A program made the translations under genes and the position numbers. Positions 27,056-38,866 of a DNA stretch of 59,645 nucleotides are shown one piece after another; position 1 is the first letter of the stretch, and each line of letters starts with the position of its first letter. The stretch comes from Tepidiphilus sp. J10 (GTDB lineage Bacteria; Pseudomonadota; Gammaproteobacteria; Burkholderiales; Thiobacillaceae). The DNA lies in assembly GCA_945897955.1 (NCBI GenBank), contig CAMDGQ010000018.1:1-59645 (forward strand), written 5' to 3'. The notes under the pieces were generated by a model. The model made no database searches. It had not been told where the DNA came from and saw only the letters and a program-made list of their open reading frames with translations.

Positions 27056-27478
27056 ATGTCTGAAACGGGTTCGCAGCCCATAGCCGAAGAAAAGAGCTTT
27101 TCTTTCGGGCAGCTGAAAAAAATGCGCAAAACGGATGAGTTTTCATCCGTTTTTCGTTTCCGCTGTGTGAGCGCCTTGTCCGGCATCGACTTTTTAGCTG
27201 CACCAAATGGTTTGAATTATTCGCGGCTTGGCATGATCGTACCGAAGAAAATCATTGCGACCGCTACAGCCCGCAATCGAATCAAACGCTTGATTCGCGA
27301 ATCCTTCCGTCTGAATCAGTCGGAACTGACAGGCCTTGATGTCGTTGCCCGAGTCAGATCAAGAACCGATGAAACAAGGTTGATTGATGCATTGCAGCGT
27401 GGTCTGAAGCAATGCGTGAACTGTTTGACTTCTCGACCAAAGCAGAATGTTCAAGCTGTCAAAGTCGGTAGGCTTTGA
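27056..27478 (+). CDS. rnpA: Ribonuclease P protein component
   Basis: 140 aa. Basic protein subunit that helps RNase P RNA trim the 5' ends of pre-tRNAs. The RNR motif is seen in ATARNRIKRLIRESFRLNQ, with LGMIVPKKIIATA just before it. The ATG at 27056 is preferred over a TTG three bases earlier. It is followed 39 bp later directly by yidC; the usual yidD gene is missing from this position. Confidence 0.95.
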   Translation: MSETGSQPIAEEKSFSFGQLKKMRKTDEFSSVFRFRCVSALSGIDFLAAPNGLNYSRLGMIVPKKIIATATARNRIKRLIRESFRLNQSELTGLDVVARVRSRTDETRLIDALQRGLKQCVNCLTSRPKQNVQAVKVGRL

Positions 27479-27517
27479 CAGCGTATTTACCGTAATCAAC
27501 GAAAACCAGCCGACACC

Positions 27518-29167
27518 ATGGATACCCAACGCATTATCGCGTTCATCGTTTTTTCCTTTTCAACACTTCTGCTGTGGGAGTCCTGGCAGACCTATAACAA
27601 TCCCAAACCGCCCATGGAAATTAGGGCGGATGGCGGCAAACAGGCAAAGCAGCCAGGCGGTGCAGAATTGCCTGTGCCTGGTCAAACGCTCAAGCCAGTT
27701 GCGGTAGTTAACGATAACGGGCAGCTGGTTCGTGGTGCTCGCGCTCGTGTTGTCACTGATGTTCTGGACGCCGAGATCGATGCCAATGGTGGTGATCTGC
27801 GGAAACTGATCCTGACTCGATATCGCCAGAATGAACAAGAAGACCAACCTTTTGTGTTGCTGGAAGAAAAGGCCGGCAGAAATTACTTCGCGCAGATGGG
27901 CTTTGTCGGCGGAAGCTTGCCTACCCACAAGACTGTGTTCCAGCTGGATTCTGGCGAATACCGCCTGAAGGATGGGCAGAACGAAGTCAGGGTCAGTCTG
28001 AAGGCGACCATCAATGGAGCCGAAGTCACGCGTACTTATACTTTTAGGCGTGGCAGTTATGTCATTGATGTTGATACACACATAGGCAATCAGGGCGCTG
28101 TTGCACTGGAAGGCTTCCCCTACTACCAGATACTGCGACACGGCCAGGCGCCCGAAGGCGAATCGGCGCTTATGCAGACCTTTACCGGCCCCGCCATCTA
28201 CACGGATGCGGGCAAGTTCCAGAAGGTCACGTTTGAAGATATAACCAAGAGCAAGACCGAATACGTCAAGGAAGCCAAGGATGGCTGGATAGGTCTGGTA
28301 CAGCACCATTTCGTGTCGGCCTGGGTGACTCGCGATCCTGCGGATACGAGCACGCGCGAGTTCTATACCCGGTCGGTAGGCAATGACGAGTTCAGCGCAG
28401 GCATTATTTTTCCCGCTACCAAGCTGAATCCTGGCGAGGAGAAGACTTTATCAATGCGGCTTTACGCGGGTCCGCAGGAACTGGAAAAGATCAAGTCCTT
28501 GGCTCCTGGCCTTGATCTTGTGGTCGATTATGGCTGGTTGACGGTGCTCGCCTACCCAATCTTCGTATTGCTGAACTGGATCAACAAACTGGTGGTGAAC
28601 TGGGGGGTTTCGATCATTCTGTTGACGGTATTGATCAAACTGGCTTTCTACCCGCTGTCAGCTGCCGGTTACAAATCCATGGCCAAGATGCGCAAACTGG
28701 CGCCGCGTTTGCAGCATCTGAAGGAACGCTACGGCGATGATCGGCAGAAATTGCACGAAGGCATGATGAAGATTTACCAGGAAGAAAAGATCAACCCGAT
28801 GGGGGGTTGCCTGCCAATCCTGGTTCAGATTCCTGTATTCATTGCCTTGTACTGGGTATTGATGGGTGCGGTCGAATTGCGCCAGGCGCCATTTGCGCTA
28901 TGGATTCAGGATTTATCCAAGCCCGACCCGTACTATGTATTGCCAGTGATCATGGCAATTACCTCGTTCATCCAGGTCAAGCTTTCGCCCGCTTCTCCCG
29001 ATCCTGTCCAGCAGAAAGTGATGATGGCAATGCCGGTAATTTTCTCGGTGATGTTCTTGTTTTTCCCCGCAGGTCTGGTGCTTTACTGGCTGGTCAACAA
29101 CGTGCTTTCAATCCTGCAGCAATGGCGAATAAACAAGGTTATTGAAGAAGGTGGCAACAAGCATTGA
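27518..29167 (+). CDS. yidC: Membrane protein insertase YidC
   Basis: 549 aa, full length for a Gram-negative YidC. An N-terminal anchor (IIAFIVFSFSTLLLWESWQ) is followed by a large periplasmic domain to about residue 330, then the five-helix insertase core. Seen are the hydrophilic cytoplasmic loop (AAGYKSMAKMRKLAPRL, KERYGDDRQKLHEGMMKIYQ) and the conserved GGCLPILVQIPVFIALYWVL. It inserts membrane proteins, including ATP synthase subunit c, with or without SecYEG. Confidence 0.97.
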   Translation: MDTQRIIAFIVFSFSTLLLWESWQTYNNPKPPMEIRADGGKQAKQPGGAELPVPGQTLKPVAVVNDNGQLVRGARARVVTDVLDAEIDANGGDLRKLILTRYRQNEQEDQPFVLLEEKAGRNYFAQMGFVGGSLPTHKTVFQLDSGEYRLKDGQNEVRVSLKATINGAEVTRTYTFRRGSYVIDVDTHIGNQGAVALEGFPYYQILRHGQAPEGESALMQTFTGPAIYTDAGKFQKVTFEDITKSKTEYVKEAKDGWIGLVQHHFVSAWVTRDPADTSTREFYTRSVGNDEFSAGIIFPATKLNPGEEKTLSMRLYAGPQELEKIKSLAPGLDLVVDYGWLTVLAYPIFVLLNWINKLVVNWGVSIILLTVLIKLAFYPLSAAGYKSMAKMRKLAPRLQHLKERYGDDRQKLHEGMMKIYQEEKINPMGGCLPILVQIPVFIALYWVLMGAVELRQAPFALWIQDLSKPDPYYVLPVIMAITSFIQVKLSPASPDPVQQKVMMAMPVIFSVMFLFFPAGLVLYWLVNNVLSILQQWRINKVIEEGGNKH

Positions 29168-29200
29168 GATCGATAGGCATGTGATCCGGCGCTTGCGCTG

Positions 29201-30532
29201 ATGACAGCCTCCGATACCATCGTCGCCATAGCTACAGCCTCTGGACGGGGCGGTATTGGCGTTGTAAGAATTTCCGGACCTGATATAGCGCCTTATATCA
29301 GTGGATTGATTGGAAAATCTCTGCAGCCAAGATACGCCAGTCATGTCCGATTTCTTGATGAGGAGGGAGCAATACTTGACGATGGCGTTGCGCTTTACTT
29401 TCAGGCACCAAATTCCTTTACCGGCGAGCATGTTCTCGAGTTGCAGGGCCACGGCGGAGCCCAGGTCTTGCAACTCGTGCTTGAACGTTGCCTGAGGCTT
29501 GGCGCGCGCCTGGCAGAGCCAGGCGAATTCAGTAGACGCGCTTTTATCAATGGGAAACTGGATTTGGCACAGGCCGAGGCCATTGCCGACTTGATTGACG
29601 CCGGTAGCCGGGAAGCGGCGCGTTCAGCCGTGCGAACTCTGGATGGAGCTTTTTCCCGCAAGATTGATCATTTACGCGATGGCTTGATCCATTTGCGCAT
29701 GCTGGTTGAAGCCACGCTTGACTTTCCCGAGGAAGATATCGACTTTCTCGAACAGGCGGATGCCTGGGGAAAACTTGATGCCATACAAGCCAGCCTGGCA
29801 GATGTCATGGCACAAGCGCATCAGGGCGCCCTGCTGCGTGAGGGACTCAACGTTGTTCTGATCGGACAGCCTAATGTCGGCAAATCCAGCCTGATGAATC
29901 AGTTGGCAGGTTACGACGCCGCCATCGTCACGGAATATGCCGGTACTACGCGCGACACTTTACGCGAGGCGATCCAGATCGAAGGCGTGCCCATTCATTT
30001 GATGGATACCGCCGGCTTGCGCGATACCGAGGATCCGGTTGAACGTCTGGGAATTGCACGGACTTGGGCTGTACTGAAAAAAGCCGATATCGCAGTACTT
30101 CTGATCGACGCCAATCATGGCATTGGTGAAAAGGAAGAAAAGATTATTGCCGAATTGCCGGATATTCCTTTGCTTACAGTGCATAACAAGATTGATCTGG
30201 CAGGAGAAGAGCCAAAAACTTCAAAGCATGGCCTGGAAATCTGGATATCCGCAAAAACAGGTGCCGGCATCCCAGCATTGCGCCATCAGTTACTTGAACT
30301 ATCTGGATGGCGCAGCCAGGGCGAAGGCGCATTTATTGCTCGGGCACGCCATATGGATGCCTTGCGGCGGGCACGGGAGCATCTGGAATCGGCTTCTCAA
30401 GCAGGTCGGCAACTGGAGTTTTTTGCCGAGGAATTGCGCCTGGCTCAGGAAGCAGTCTCCGAAATCACAGGCGAATTCAGCTCTGACGATCTGCTCGGTG
30501 TGATATTCAGCCAATTCTGCATCGGTAAATAG
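29201..30532 (+). CDS. mnmE: tRNA modification GTPase MnmE (TrmE)
   Basis: 443 aa. With MnmG it makes the cmnm5/nm5 modification at U34 of certain tRNAs. The N-terminal folate-binding domain begins [21 protein letters not shown]. The inserted G domain has GQPNVGKSS (from residue 223), the TTRDT switch and DTAGLRDT. The C-terminal FCIGK gives the conserved cysteine. The partner mnmG is 2.5 kb downstream. Confidence 0.97.
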   Translation: MTASDTIVAIATASGRGGIGVVRISGPDIAPYISGLIGKSLQPRYASHVRFLDEEGAILDDGVALYFQAPNSFTGEHVLELQGHGGAQVLQLVLERCLRLGARLAEPGEFSRRAFINGKLDLAQAEAIADLIDAGSREAARSAVRTLDGAFSRKIDHLRDGLIHLRMLVEATLDFPEEDIDFLEQADAWGKLDAIQASLADVMAQAHQGALLREGLNVVLIGQPNVGKSSLMNQLAGYDAAIVTEYAGTTRDTLREAIQIEGVPIHLMDTAGLRDTEDPVERLGIARTWAVLKKADIAVLLIDANHGIGEKEEKIIAELPDIPLLTVHNKIDLAGEEPKTSKHGLEIWISAKTGAGIPALRHQLLELSGWRSQGEGAFIARARHMDALRRAREHLESASQAGRQLEFFAEELRLAQEAVSEITGEFSSDDLLGVIFSQFCIGK

Positions 30533-30577
30533 TTGATGCTCCATCAAGGTGTGTTTGCCGTAAACAGGCTTGCATGT

Positions 30578-30934
30578 TCAAACAAGTACCCAGGTTCTTG
30601 GATCGGAATTGCCGCGATCAAGCGCGCTGCCAGTGAAATTGAACAGCTCTGAACGGGTTGAGTTGACCACTGTTCCACACAAATGAAGCAGGTACCAACG
30701 AACTCCAGCCAGAAACATCAGATCATCCAGCACATCGAGCGGGAATCCCATGCGGTCACCGCGATCATCCAGCAGCAAACTGTCGATGTAATTGTCAATC
30801 TGGCTACTTTTCCACATGCCGCATAGTTCATTGGCGATACGAGGGTACAGTTTTTCAATATGTGAAACGGATTCCGGCACATTGCCAAACGGAACGCGCA
30901 AGTTGTAACTGTCGGGTAAGGTGTAAGCGAGCAT
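30578..30934 (-). CDS. Conserved hypothetical protein, 118 aa
   Basis: The ATG at 30934 has a good AAGGAG 8 nt upstream; a longer upstream start is rejected. The protein is soluble with several Trp, Tyr and Leu. Visible stretches are MLAYTLPDSYNLRVPFGNVP, ESVSHIEKLYPRIANELCG, YIDSLLLDDRGDRMGFP and VLDDLMFLAGVRWYLLHLCG. It resembles small unnamed proteins I have seen in other Betaproteobacteria, but I know no function. It is convergent with mnmE, divergent from the ABC exporter, and has its own candidate promoter. Confidence 0.75.
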   Translation of the reverse strand: MLAYTLPDSYNLRVPFGNVPESVSHIEKLYPRIANELCGMWKSSQIDNYIDSLLLDDRGDRMGFPLDVLDDLMFLAGVRWYLLHLCGTVVNSTRSELFNFTGSALDRGNSDPRTWVLV

Positions 30935-30989
30935 GATCAAGCTCCTTAAAGAGTGTCCATGCCCAGTCAATGCAATTCCCAAGCCAGGA

Positions 30990-31018
30990 ATTACAGGCGG
31001 TAAATGTCCATTAATCAA
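30990..31018 (-). promoter_or_regulatory. Candidate promoter of the 118-aa protein gene
   Basis: On the minus strand TTGATT (31018-31013) and TGTAAT (30995-30990) with a 17-bp spacer, 56 bp upstream of the start codon. Confidence 0.4.
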
Positions 31019-31098
31019 ACACTTATCGGATAACTTCCAGCTTTCCCTATTGGAGCATGCTTGGCTGCTGATCCGATCCTGACAGGCATGACGAAATC

Positions 31099-32979
31099 AT
31101 GACAACTGAGAACAAGGTTTATCCGCCGACACTGGCGCCAAAGTCGGATAGTCGCGGACAAGATATCGCCATGAACAGGCAAGTGGGCGAGCAAGCCGAA
31201 AGTCTGCATGGATTGCTATCCTGGTCGTCTATCTTTGACGAGTTGAAGCGCCATCGCAAACTGCTTGTTCATGGCAATCTGGTCGCGCTGCTTGCCGTAG
31301 TCTGCGCGGTTCCGGTTCCCTTGTTTTTGCCCGTGCTGGTGGATGAAGTTCTATTGGGTCAGCCTGGCGGATTTATCGCGTTCTTTTCGCCGTGGTTTGC
31401 GGCGTCCTGGCATGGCCCGGTTTTGTTCATTTTGATTGCGTTGGCGCTTACCCTGGGATTGCGGCTGGCATCCATCCTGTTGAATGTCTGGCAATCGCGC
31501 ACTTTTTCTCTGGTATCCAAGGATGTGGTTTATCGCATCCGTTCGCGAATGCTGGATCGACTCTCGAAGATCGCTTTATCAGAGTACGAAACGCTGGGCT
31601 CTGGCCGCGTTACTTCGCATTTCGTTACCGACTTGAATGCCGTGGACAGTTTTCTCGGTGCATCCATCTCGGGTTTTCTAGTGGCGGTGTTATCCCTCGT
31701 CGGGGTTGCCGGTGTGCTGCTCTGGATGAACTGGCAACTGGCTCTGTTCATTCTTCTGTTGAATCCTCTGGTTATCGGGCTTTCAACCCGGTTGGGCAAA
31801 AGGGTCAAGGATCTCAAGAAACGGGAGAATCAAGCATTCGAGGCATTTCAGGAGTCGTTGACCGAAACCCTGGATGCGCTCAACCAGATCAGAGCCATGA
31901 ATCGGGAAAGGCATTATCTGACGAGGGTACGGGAAAAGGCGGCAAGCATCCGGCAACATGCAGCCGCATTTGCCTGGAAATCGGATGCAATGAATCGAGT
32001 GTCCTTTTTCATCTTCCTCGCCGGTTTCGACATGTTCCGTGCAGGGGCGATGCTGATGGTGGTCTTTTCCGATCTCACTATCGGAGAGATGTTGGCTGTA
32101 TTCGGTTATCTATGGTTCATGATGTCGCCGGTGCAGGAAATCATAAACATGCAATACAGTTGGTATGCAGCAAATGCTGCCGTGGGTCGGATCAATGGCT
32201 TGCTGGCGATGAATACGATTGATCAAGGCGGTCAGACTGGCAACCCTTTCCAGATATCGGGCCTGGTAGGCCTGGATCTGGACAATGTCTGTTTTTCCTA
32301 TGCAGATGGCGAAGCCGTATTGGACCGTGTCACCCTTTCTATTGCGCCCGGAGAAAAAGTTGCGCTAGTCGGAGCCTCGGGCGGCGGAAAATCCACCTTG
32401 GTGCAGGCGCTGATTGGTCTTTACCCACTTAGCAGCGGCGCCATCCGCTATGCCGGAGTCGATGTTTCCGAGATAGGCTGGGATAAAGTGCGGGAGCATG
32501 TTGGCGTGGTTCTCCAGCACCCGGTCTTGTTCAACTCAAGCGTACGTGACAACCTGACTCTTGGCAGAGAGTATGCCGATACGGATTTGTGGGATGCGCT
32601 TGAGGTTGCCCAACTGAAGGATTTTATTGCAGGTCTGGAAATGGGATTGGACAGCATCATCGGAAAGAGCGGTGTGCGGCTGTCAGGTGGTCAGAGACAA
32701 CGCCTGGCGATTGCGCGAGTGGTTTTGGGCAAACCGAGTGTGGTGATACTTGATGAAGCGACTTCAGCGCTTGACAGCGCGACGGAGCGTGAACTTCATT
32801 CCGCGATGGCCGATTTCCTGCAGCAGCGTACAACTTTGATCATCGCACACCGCCTGTCCGCCGTTCGTCAGGCGGATCGCATACTGGTCTTTGAAAATGG
32901 CCGCATCGTTGAGGAGGGCGTCCACGAAAGCCTGATGCGCAGCGGCGGCTTGTACCATCAGCTTTACGCACACGCTTGA
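31099..32979 (+). CDS. ABC exporter, fused membrane and ATPase domains (MsbA/peptide-exporter type)
   Basis: 626 aa half-transporter that should work as a homodimer. Six membrane helices lie in residues 55-335. The nucleotide domain has Walker A GASGGGKST (about 425-433), the Q-loop VVLQHP, signature LSGGQRQRLAIARV, Walker B VVILDEATSALDS and the H-loop IIAHRLS. The 50-residue N-terminal extension has no protease motif, so it is not a typical bacteriocin exporter. The substrate (lipid, peptide or siderophore) is unknown. MTTENK at 31099 is taken as start; ATG at 31171 is possible. A perfect parS follows 4 bp after the stop. Confidence 0.9.
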   Translation: MTTENKVYPPTLAPKSDSRGQDIAMNRQVGEQAESLHGLLSWSSIFDELKRHRKLLVHGNLVALLAVVCAVPVPLFLPVLVDEVLLGQPGGFIAFFSPWFAASWHGPVLFILIALALTLGLRLASILLNVWQSRTFSLVSKDVVYRIRSRMLDRLSKIALSEYETLGSGRVTSHFVTDLNAVDSFLGASISGFLVAVLSLVGVAGVLLWMNWQLALFILLLNPLVIGLSTRLGKRVKDLKKRENQAFEAFQESLTETLDALNQIRAMNRERHYLTRVREKAASIRQHAAAFAWKSDAMNRVSFFIFLAGFDMFRAGAMLMVVFSDLTIGEMLAVFGYLWFMMSPVQEIINMQYSWYAANAAVGRINGLLAMNTIDQGGQTGNPFQISGLVGLDLDNVCFSYADGEAVLDRVTLSIAPGEKVALVGASGGGKSTLVQALIGLYPLSSGAIRYAGVDVSEIGWDKVREHVGVVLQHPVLFNSSVRDNLTLGREYADTDLWDALEVAQLKDFIAGLEMGLDSIIGKSGVRLSGGQRQRLAIARVVLGKPSVVILDEATSALDSATERELHSAMADFLQQRTTLIIAHRLSAVRQADRILVFENGRIVEEGVHESLMRSGGLYHQLYAHA

Positions 32980-32982
32980 GAA

Positions 32983-32998
32983 TGTTTCACGTGAAACA
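32983..32998. promoter_or_regulatory. parS: Perfect parS site
   Basis: TGTTTCACGTGAAACA, identical to the canonical 16-bp ParB-binding palindrome. It lies between the ABC exporter and mnmG, about 2.6 kb before parA-parB and 7.7 kb from oriC. Confidence 0.95.
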
Positions 32999-33070
32999 CG
33001 GCATCAAAGCGGCATCTGCATGGCGTAAAATCCGACCTCCCGTCACGCAGCCGGAAGTGCCAGCCAGACC

Positions 33071-34978
33071 ATGATTTATCCCGATGTTTTTGAAGTGATT
33101 GTGGTGGGTGGCGGCCACTCAGGCAGCGAGGCGGCGTTGGCGGCCGCGCGTATGGGCGCAAAAACGCTCCTGCTGACACATAACATCGAAACCCTTGGTG
33201 CGATGTCGTGCAATCCTTCGATTGGCGGAATCGGCAAGGGACATCTGGTAAAGGAAGTCGATGCGATGGGTGGAGCGATGGCAATCGCCACCGACGAAGC
33301 GGGTATCCAGTTCCGTATTCTGAACTCCTCGAAGGGCCCGGCTGTCAGGGCAACACGCGCGCAAGCTGACCGTGTGCTATTCAAGACGGCCATGCGCAGC
33401 CGCCTGGAAAACCAGGCCAATCTGACTTTGTTTCAGCAGGCCGTGGATGATCTGATCCTGGAGGGGGATCGGGTTGCCGGCGTCAGAACCCAGCTTGGCA
33501 TCGTTTTCAAAGCTCGCTCTGTTGTGCTGACCACGGGCACTTTTCTGGCGGGCCTGATTCACGTTGGCATGGAGAACTACCAGGCTGGACGCATGGGAGA
33601 TCCCCCGGCAGTCTCTTTGGCCGCCCGACTGCGCGAATTGAATCTTCCTGCCGGTCGCCTCAAGACAGGTACGCCACCGCGCATTGACGGTCGAAGTATT
33701 GATTTTTCGGTGATGCAGGAGCAGCCGGGGGATGTACCCGCGCCGGTATTTTCGTTCCTGGGCAGGCGGGACATGCATCCGCACCAGCTGCCTTGCTGGA
33801 TTACTTCAACCAACGCGGCAACGCACGAGATCATACGCCGGGGGCTGGACCGGTCACCCTTGTATACCGGTGTCATCGAAGGAGTCGGGCCACGTTACTG
33901 TCCTTCAATCGAGGACAAGATTTCGCGTTTTGCCGACAAGGATGGCCATAACGTATTTCTCGAACCGGAAGGATTGACCACGAACGAGTTCTATCCGAAC
34001 GGCATTTCGACCAGCCTGCCGTTCGATGTGCAGTTGAATCTGGTGCGCTCCATTCGCGGTCTGGAGAAGGCGCAAATCCTGCGCCCGGGATACGCCATCG
34101 AATATGACTATTACGATCCGCGCGGCCTCAAGCCGAGTCTGGAAACCAAGGCGATCGGCGGTCTGTTTTTCGCCGGCCAGATCAATGGCACAACCGGATA
34201 TGAGGAGGCCGCCGCTCAGGGTTTGCTGGCCGGGCTCAATGCCGGTTTGCTGGTCAAGGGCCAGGACGCCTGGTGGCCGCGCCGCGATCAGGCCTATCTC
34301 GGCGTCATGGTCGATGACCTGACCACGCGCGGCGTGCTGGAGCCGTATCGGATGTTTACCAGTCGGGCCGAATACCGCTTGTCCTTGCGGGAAGACAACG
34401 CCGATCAGCGGCTGACCGAGATCGGCCGTGGACTGGGTCTGGTGGATGACGCGCGCTGGCGGCGTTTCGAAGCCAAGCGGGAGGCGATGGCGCTCGAAAG
34501 CGAACGCCTCAAGACAACCTGGGTGAACCCGAAAAGTCTGCCGGATGAACATGCCCAACGCTTGCTGGGTCAGTCTATAGAGCGCGAATACAACCTGTTC
34601 GATTTGCTTCGGCGTCCGCAAGTGGCCTATGCCGATCTGGTCGGCATGCCGGGCGCCGGACCGGGAATCACTGATCAGGAAGCGGCGGACCAGATCGAGA
34701 TCGAGGCGAAATATGCCGGCTATGTCAGCCGCCAAATGGACGAGATAGAACGCCAGCGGGGCCAGGAAAACCAGGCCTTGCCGTTGGACTTCGATTACAT
34801 GAGCCTGAGCAGTCTGTCGATTGAGGTGCGCCAGAAACTGAATCAGGCGAAACCGGCGACGCTGGGCCAGGCCTCGCGGGTGGCCGGCGTGACACCGGCG
34901 GCGATCTCGGTGTTGACGGTTTATCTGAAGCGCGGCGATCTGGGCGATCGCGCCGACTTTGCCAGGGCGTCGACATGA
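33071..34978 (+). CDS. mnmG: tRNA uridine-5-carboxymethylaminomethyl synthesis enzyme MnmG (GidA)
   Basis: 635 aa. FAD-dependent partner of MnmE in U34 tRNA modification. The FAD-binding GGGHSG is at residues 13-18, followed by the family signatures [19 protein letters not shown] and [13 protein letters not shown], and later [18 protein letters not shown]. The C-terminal helical domain for MnmE binding ends the protein. First gene of the mnmG-rsmG-parA-parB cluster; its stop overlaps rsmG as ATGA. Confidence 0.98.
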   Translation: MIYPDVFEVIVVGGGHSGSEAALAAARMGAKTLLLTHNIETLGAMSCNPSIGGIGKGHLVKEVDAMGGAMAIATDEAGIQFRILNSSKGPAVRATRAQADRVLFKTAMRSRLENQANLTLFQQAVDDLILEGDRVAGVRTQLGIVFKARSVVLTTGTFLAGLIHVGMENYQAGRMGDPPAVSLAARLRELNLPAGRLKTGTPPRIDGRSIDFSVMQEQPGDVPAPVFSFLGRRDMHPHQLPCWITSTNAATHEIIRRGLDRSPLYTGVIEGVGPRYCPSIEDKISRFADKDGHNVFLEPEGLTTNEFYPNGISTSLPFDVQLNLVRSIRGLEKAQILRPGYAIEYDYYDPRGLKPSLETKAIGGLFFAGQINGTTGYEEAAAQGLLAGLNAGLLVKGQDAWWPRRDQAYLGVMVDDLTTRGVLEPYRMFTSRAEYRLSLREDNADQRLTEIGRGLGLVDDARWRRFEAKREAMALESERLKTTWVNPKSLPDEHAQRLLGQSIEREYNLFDLLRRPQVAYADLVGMPGAGPGITDQEAADQIEIEAKYAGYVSRQMDEIERQRGQENQALPLDFDYMSLSSLSIEVRQKLNQAKPATLGQASRVAGVTPAAISVLTVYLKRGDLGDRADFARAST

Positions 34979-35595
34979 GCCTGGCGAATTCGCTTGACGC
35001 CGGACTGGCCGCGATGGAACTGGATATGCCGGCGGGGGAAAGAGCGGCTCTGCTGGAATATCTGGCGCTGCTCGGCAAATGGAACAAAACCTACAATCTG
35101 ACCGCGATTAACGCGCCGGAACGCATGCTGACCCACCATATTCTCGACAGCCTTGCGCTGACGCCGCATGTCGGCGCGGGCCCGCTGCTCGATGTCGGCA
35201 GCGGCGCCGGGTTTCCCGGCATTCCGCTGGCCATCGCGCGGCAGGATTTGCGGGTCACCTTGATGGACGCCAGCGAGAAAAAATGCGGTTTCATGCGCCA
35301 GGCGGCGATTGAACTGAAACTGGCCAATGTCACGGTGGTACATGCCCGCGTCGAGTCGTATCAGACGCCGCAAAAATTCAACCAGATCGTTTCGCGCGCG
35401 TTTTCCGAGCTGGTCGAATTCGTTCGAGTGAGCGCGCATTTACTGGCGCCCGGCGGCAACTGGCTGGCAATGAAGGGAGTGCATCCGTTGGAAGAAATTG
35501 CCCGGCTCAACACGGCGCGCGTTGTGCGTGCCTTGCCGCTCAAGGTTCCCGGGCTGGATGCGGAACGTAGTTTGATCATCATGGAACCGGTCTGA
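34975..35595 (+). CDS. rsmG: 16S rRNA (guanine527-N7)-methyltransferase RsmG (GidB)
   Basis: 206 aa. SAM-dependent methyltransferase that modifies G527 of 16S rRNA, the site linked to low-level streptomycin resistance when lost. Seen are [16 protein letters not shown] and the SAM site [18 protein letters not shown]. It overlaps mnmG by 4 bp and abuts parA by 1 bp. Confidence 0.97.
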   Translation: MSLANSLDAGLAAMELDMPAGERAALLEYLALLGKWNKTYNLTAINAPERMLTHHILDSLALTPHVGAGPLLDVGSGAGFPGIPLAIARQDLRVTLMDASEKKCGFMRQAAIELKLANVTVVHARVESYQTPQKFNQIVSRAFSELVEFVRVSAHLLAPGGNWLAMKGVHPLEEIARLNTARVVRALPLKVPGLDAERSLIIMEPV

Positions 35596-36383
35596 TGGCC
35601 CGCATACTCGCAATCACCAATCAAAAGGGCGGCGTCGGAAAAACCACTACCGCCGTCAACCTCGCCGCCAGCCTGGCCAGTCTGGGCAAGCGGGTCTTGC
35701 TGGTCGACCTCGATCCGCAAGGCAATGCCACTACCGCCAGCGGCGCCGAAAAGCAGGGCTTGAGCAAGACCGTTTATCAGTTGTTGCTGGGCACCGAGGT
35801 CTACGCGGCGGTGCTGTTGCGTTCGGACGCGGGCGGCTTCGATTTGCTGCCGGCGAATCGTGAACTGGCCGGCGCAGAAATCGAGCTGGTCGAGCAGAAG
35901 CAGCGGGAATTCCGTCTCAAGCTGGCGCTGGACAAGGCGGCAGAACATTACGACTTCATTCTCATCGATTGTCCACCCGCGCTGAATCTGCTTACCGTGA
36001 ACGCGCTGACCTGCGCGCATGCGGTGCTGATTCCGATGCAGTGCGAATATTTCGCCATTGAGGGACTCGCCGATCTGGTCAACACAATCAAGAAAATCAA
36101 GGCGCGGCTGAATCCCGATCTGGTCATTGACGGCGTCGTGCGGGTGATGTTCGACAACCGCAATACACTGGCGCAGCACGTCTCGGATCAGCTCAAGGCG
36201 CACTTCGGCGCCAAGGTGTTCGACACGGTCGTGCCGCGCAACGTGCGCCTGGCCGAAGCGCCGAGTCACGGCCTGGCGGTTTTGCAATACGACCGGGCAT
36301 CGAAAGGTGCGCTGGCTTATCTACAGATGGCGCGTGAACTGGTGAACAAACAGGCCGCAGCCGGAGGAATGCCACGTGGCTAA
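35595..36383 (+). CDS. parA: Chromosome partitioning ATPase ParA (Soj)
   Basis: 262 aa. Deviant Walker A KGGVGKTT at residues 11-18, LVDLDPQGNATTASG and the IDCPPALNLLTVNAL segment identify a chromosomal ParA. It binds DNA with ATP and moves ParB-parS complexes. No N-terminal HTH, as expected for type Ib/chromosomal proteins. It overlaps parB by 8 bp. Confidence 0.97.
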   Translation: MARILAITNQKGGVGKTTTAVNLAASLASLGKRVLLVDLDPQGNATTASGAEKQGLSKTVYQLLLGTEVYAAVLLRSDAGGFDLLPANRELAGAEIELVEQKQREFRLKLALDKAAEHYDFILIDCPPALNLLTVNALTCAHAVLIPMQCEYFAIEGLADLVNTIKKIKARLNPDLVIDGVVRVMFDNRNTLAQHVSDQLKAHFGAKVFDTVVPRNVRLAEAPSHGLAVLQYDRASKGALAYLQMARELVNKQAAAGGMPRG

Positions 36384-37212
36384 ATTGAAGGGATTGGGAC
36401 GCGGTCTGGACGTGCTGCTGGGCGAGGGGGATACCAATGATGGCGAGCGCTTGCTGACCTTACCGGTGGAGAGCCTTGTGCCGGGCAAATACCAGCCGCG
36501 CACCCGGATGAACGAGACCGCGCTGGCCGAGTTGGCCGCCTCGATACGCGCGCAAGGCCTGATGCAACCGATACTGGCGCGTGCGATACCGGGTGGTCAG
36601 TTCGAGATCATCGCCGGTGAACGGCGCTGGCGCGCGAGCCAACTGGCCGGACTGAAGGAAGTGGCGGTCCTGGTGCGGGTGGTCGAGGATGAGGCGGCAC
36701 TGAAAATGGCGCTTATCGAGAACATCCAGCGCGAGAACCTGAACCCCCTTGAGGAGGCGCAGGGCATCCATCGTCTGATCCAGGAATTCTCGATGACCCA
36801 CCAGACAGCAGCCGAATCGGTCGGGCGTTCGCGGGTGGCGGTTTCCAATCTGTTGCGTTTGCTGAATCTGGCCAAACCGGTGCAGAGCATGCTGATGGGC
36901 GGTGAACTGGATATGGGGCATGCGCGCGCATTGCTGGTGCTCAGCCATGCCAGGCAGGTCGATGCCGCGCGAGAAGTCGCGAAAAAAGGCATGTCTGTGC
37001 GCGAAGCGGAGAGATTGGCCGCGCGCATGGCAAAACCGGTTGCGAAGACGGCGGCCGGCAAGGACCGCGATGTGGCGCGACTGGAAGAGGAACTCTCCGA
37101 GCGCTTGGGCGCCATGGTGAAAATAGCGGCGAACGCGAAGGGCGCCGGCCGGATTGCGATTCAGTTTGAGAGCCTTGACCAGTTGGACGAGTTGTTGCAA
37201 CGCATCAAATGA
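36376..37212 (+). CDS. parB: Chromosome partitioning protein ParB (Spo0J)
   Basis: 278 aa from a GTG start with GGAGG about 8 nt upstream. N-terminal AKLKGLGRGLDVLLG is the ParA-contact motif. The CTPase/nuclease-like fold includes PGKYQPRTRM and GERRWRAS, then ENIQRENLNPLEEAQG. A central HTH (VGRSRVAVSNLLRLLNL) reads parS, and the C-terminus dimerises. Cognate palindromes are at 23.9, 33.0 and 41.7 kb in this window. Confidence 0.97.
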   Translation: MAKLKGLGRGLDVLLGEGDTNDGERLLTLPVESLVPGKYQPRTRMNETALAELAASIRAQGLMQPILARAIPGGQFEIIAGERRWRASQLAGLKEVAVLVRVVEDEAALKMALIENIQRENLNPLEEAQGIHRLIQEFSMTHQTAAESVGRSRVAVSNLLRLLNLAKPVQSMLMGGELDMGHARALLVLSHARQVDAAREVAKKGMSVREAERLAARMAKPVAKTAAGKDRDVARLEEELSERLGAMVKIAANAKGAGRIAIQFESLDQLDELLQRIK

Positions 37213-37267
37213 ACGGCGAGACTACGGTACGCGGGGCTGCGTGTGAATTCATCAAACCCATTGATGG

Positions 37268-37297
37268 TTGCATTAGCCTTGCTAATTCATATATTAT
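37268..37297 (+). promoter_or_regulatory. Candidate promoter of the atp operon
   Basis: TTGCAT (37268-37273) and TATTAT (37292-37297), 18 bp apart, in a locally AT-rich stretch only 10 bp before the atpI start. Transcripts from here would have a very short leader, so the true atpI start or a second promoter upstream remain open. Confidence 0.4.
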
Positions 37298-37306
37298 CTT
37301 CCGCTA

Positions 37307-38558
<1,252 letters not shown>

Positions 38559-38577
38559 AATTTTTTGACTTTGTTGA

Positions 38578-38832
<255 letters not shown>

Positions 38833-38866
38833 TCAACCACCGCGATAACCCGCAAGAGGAGCGGTC

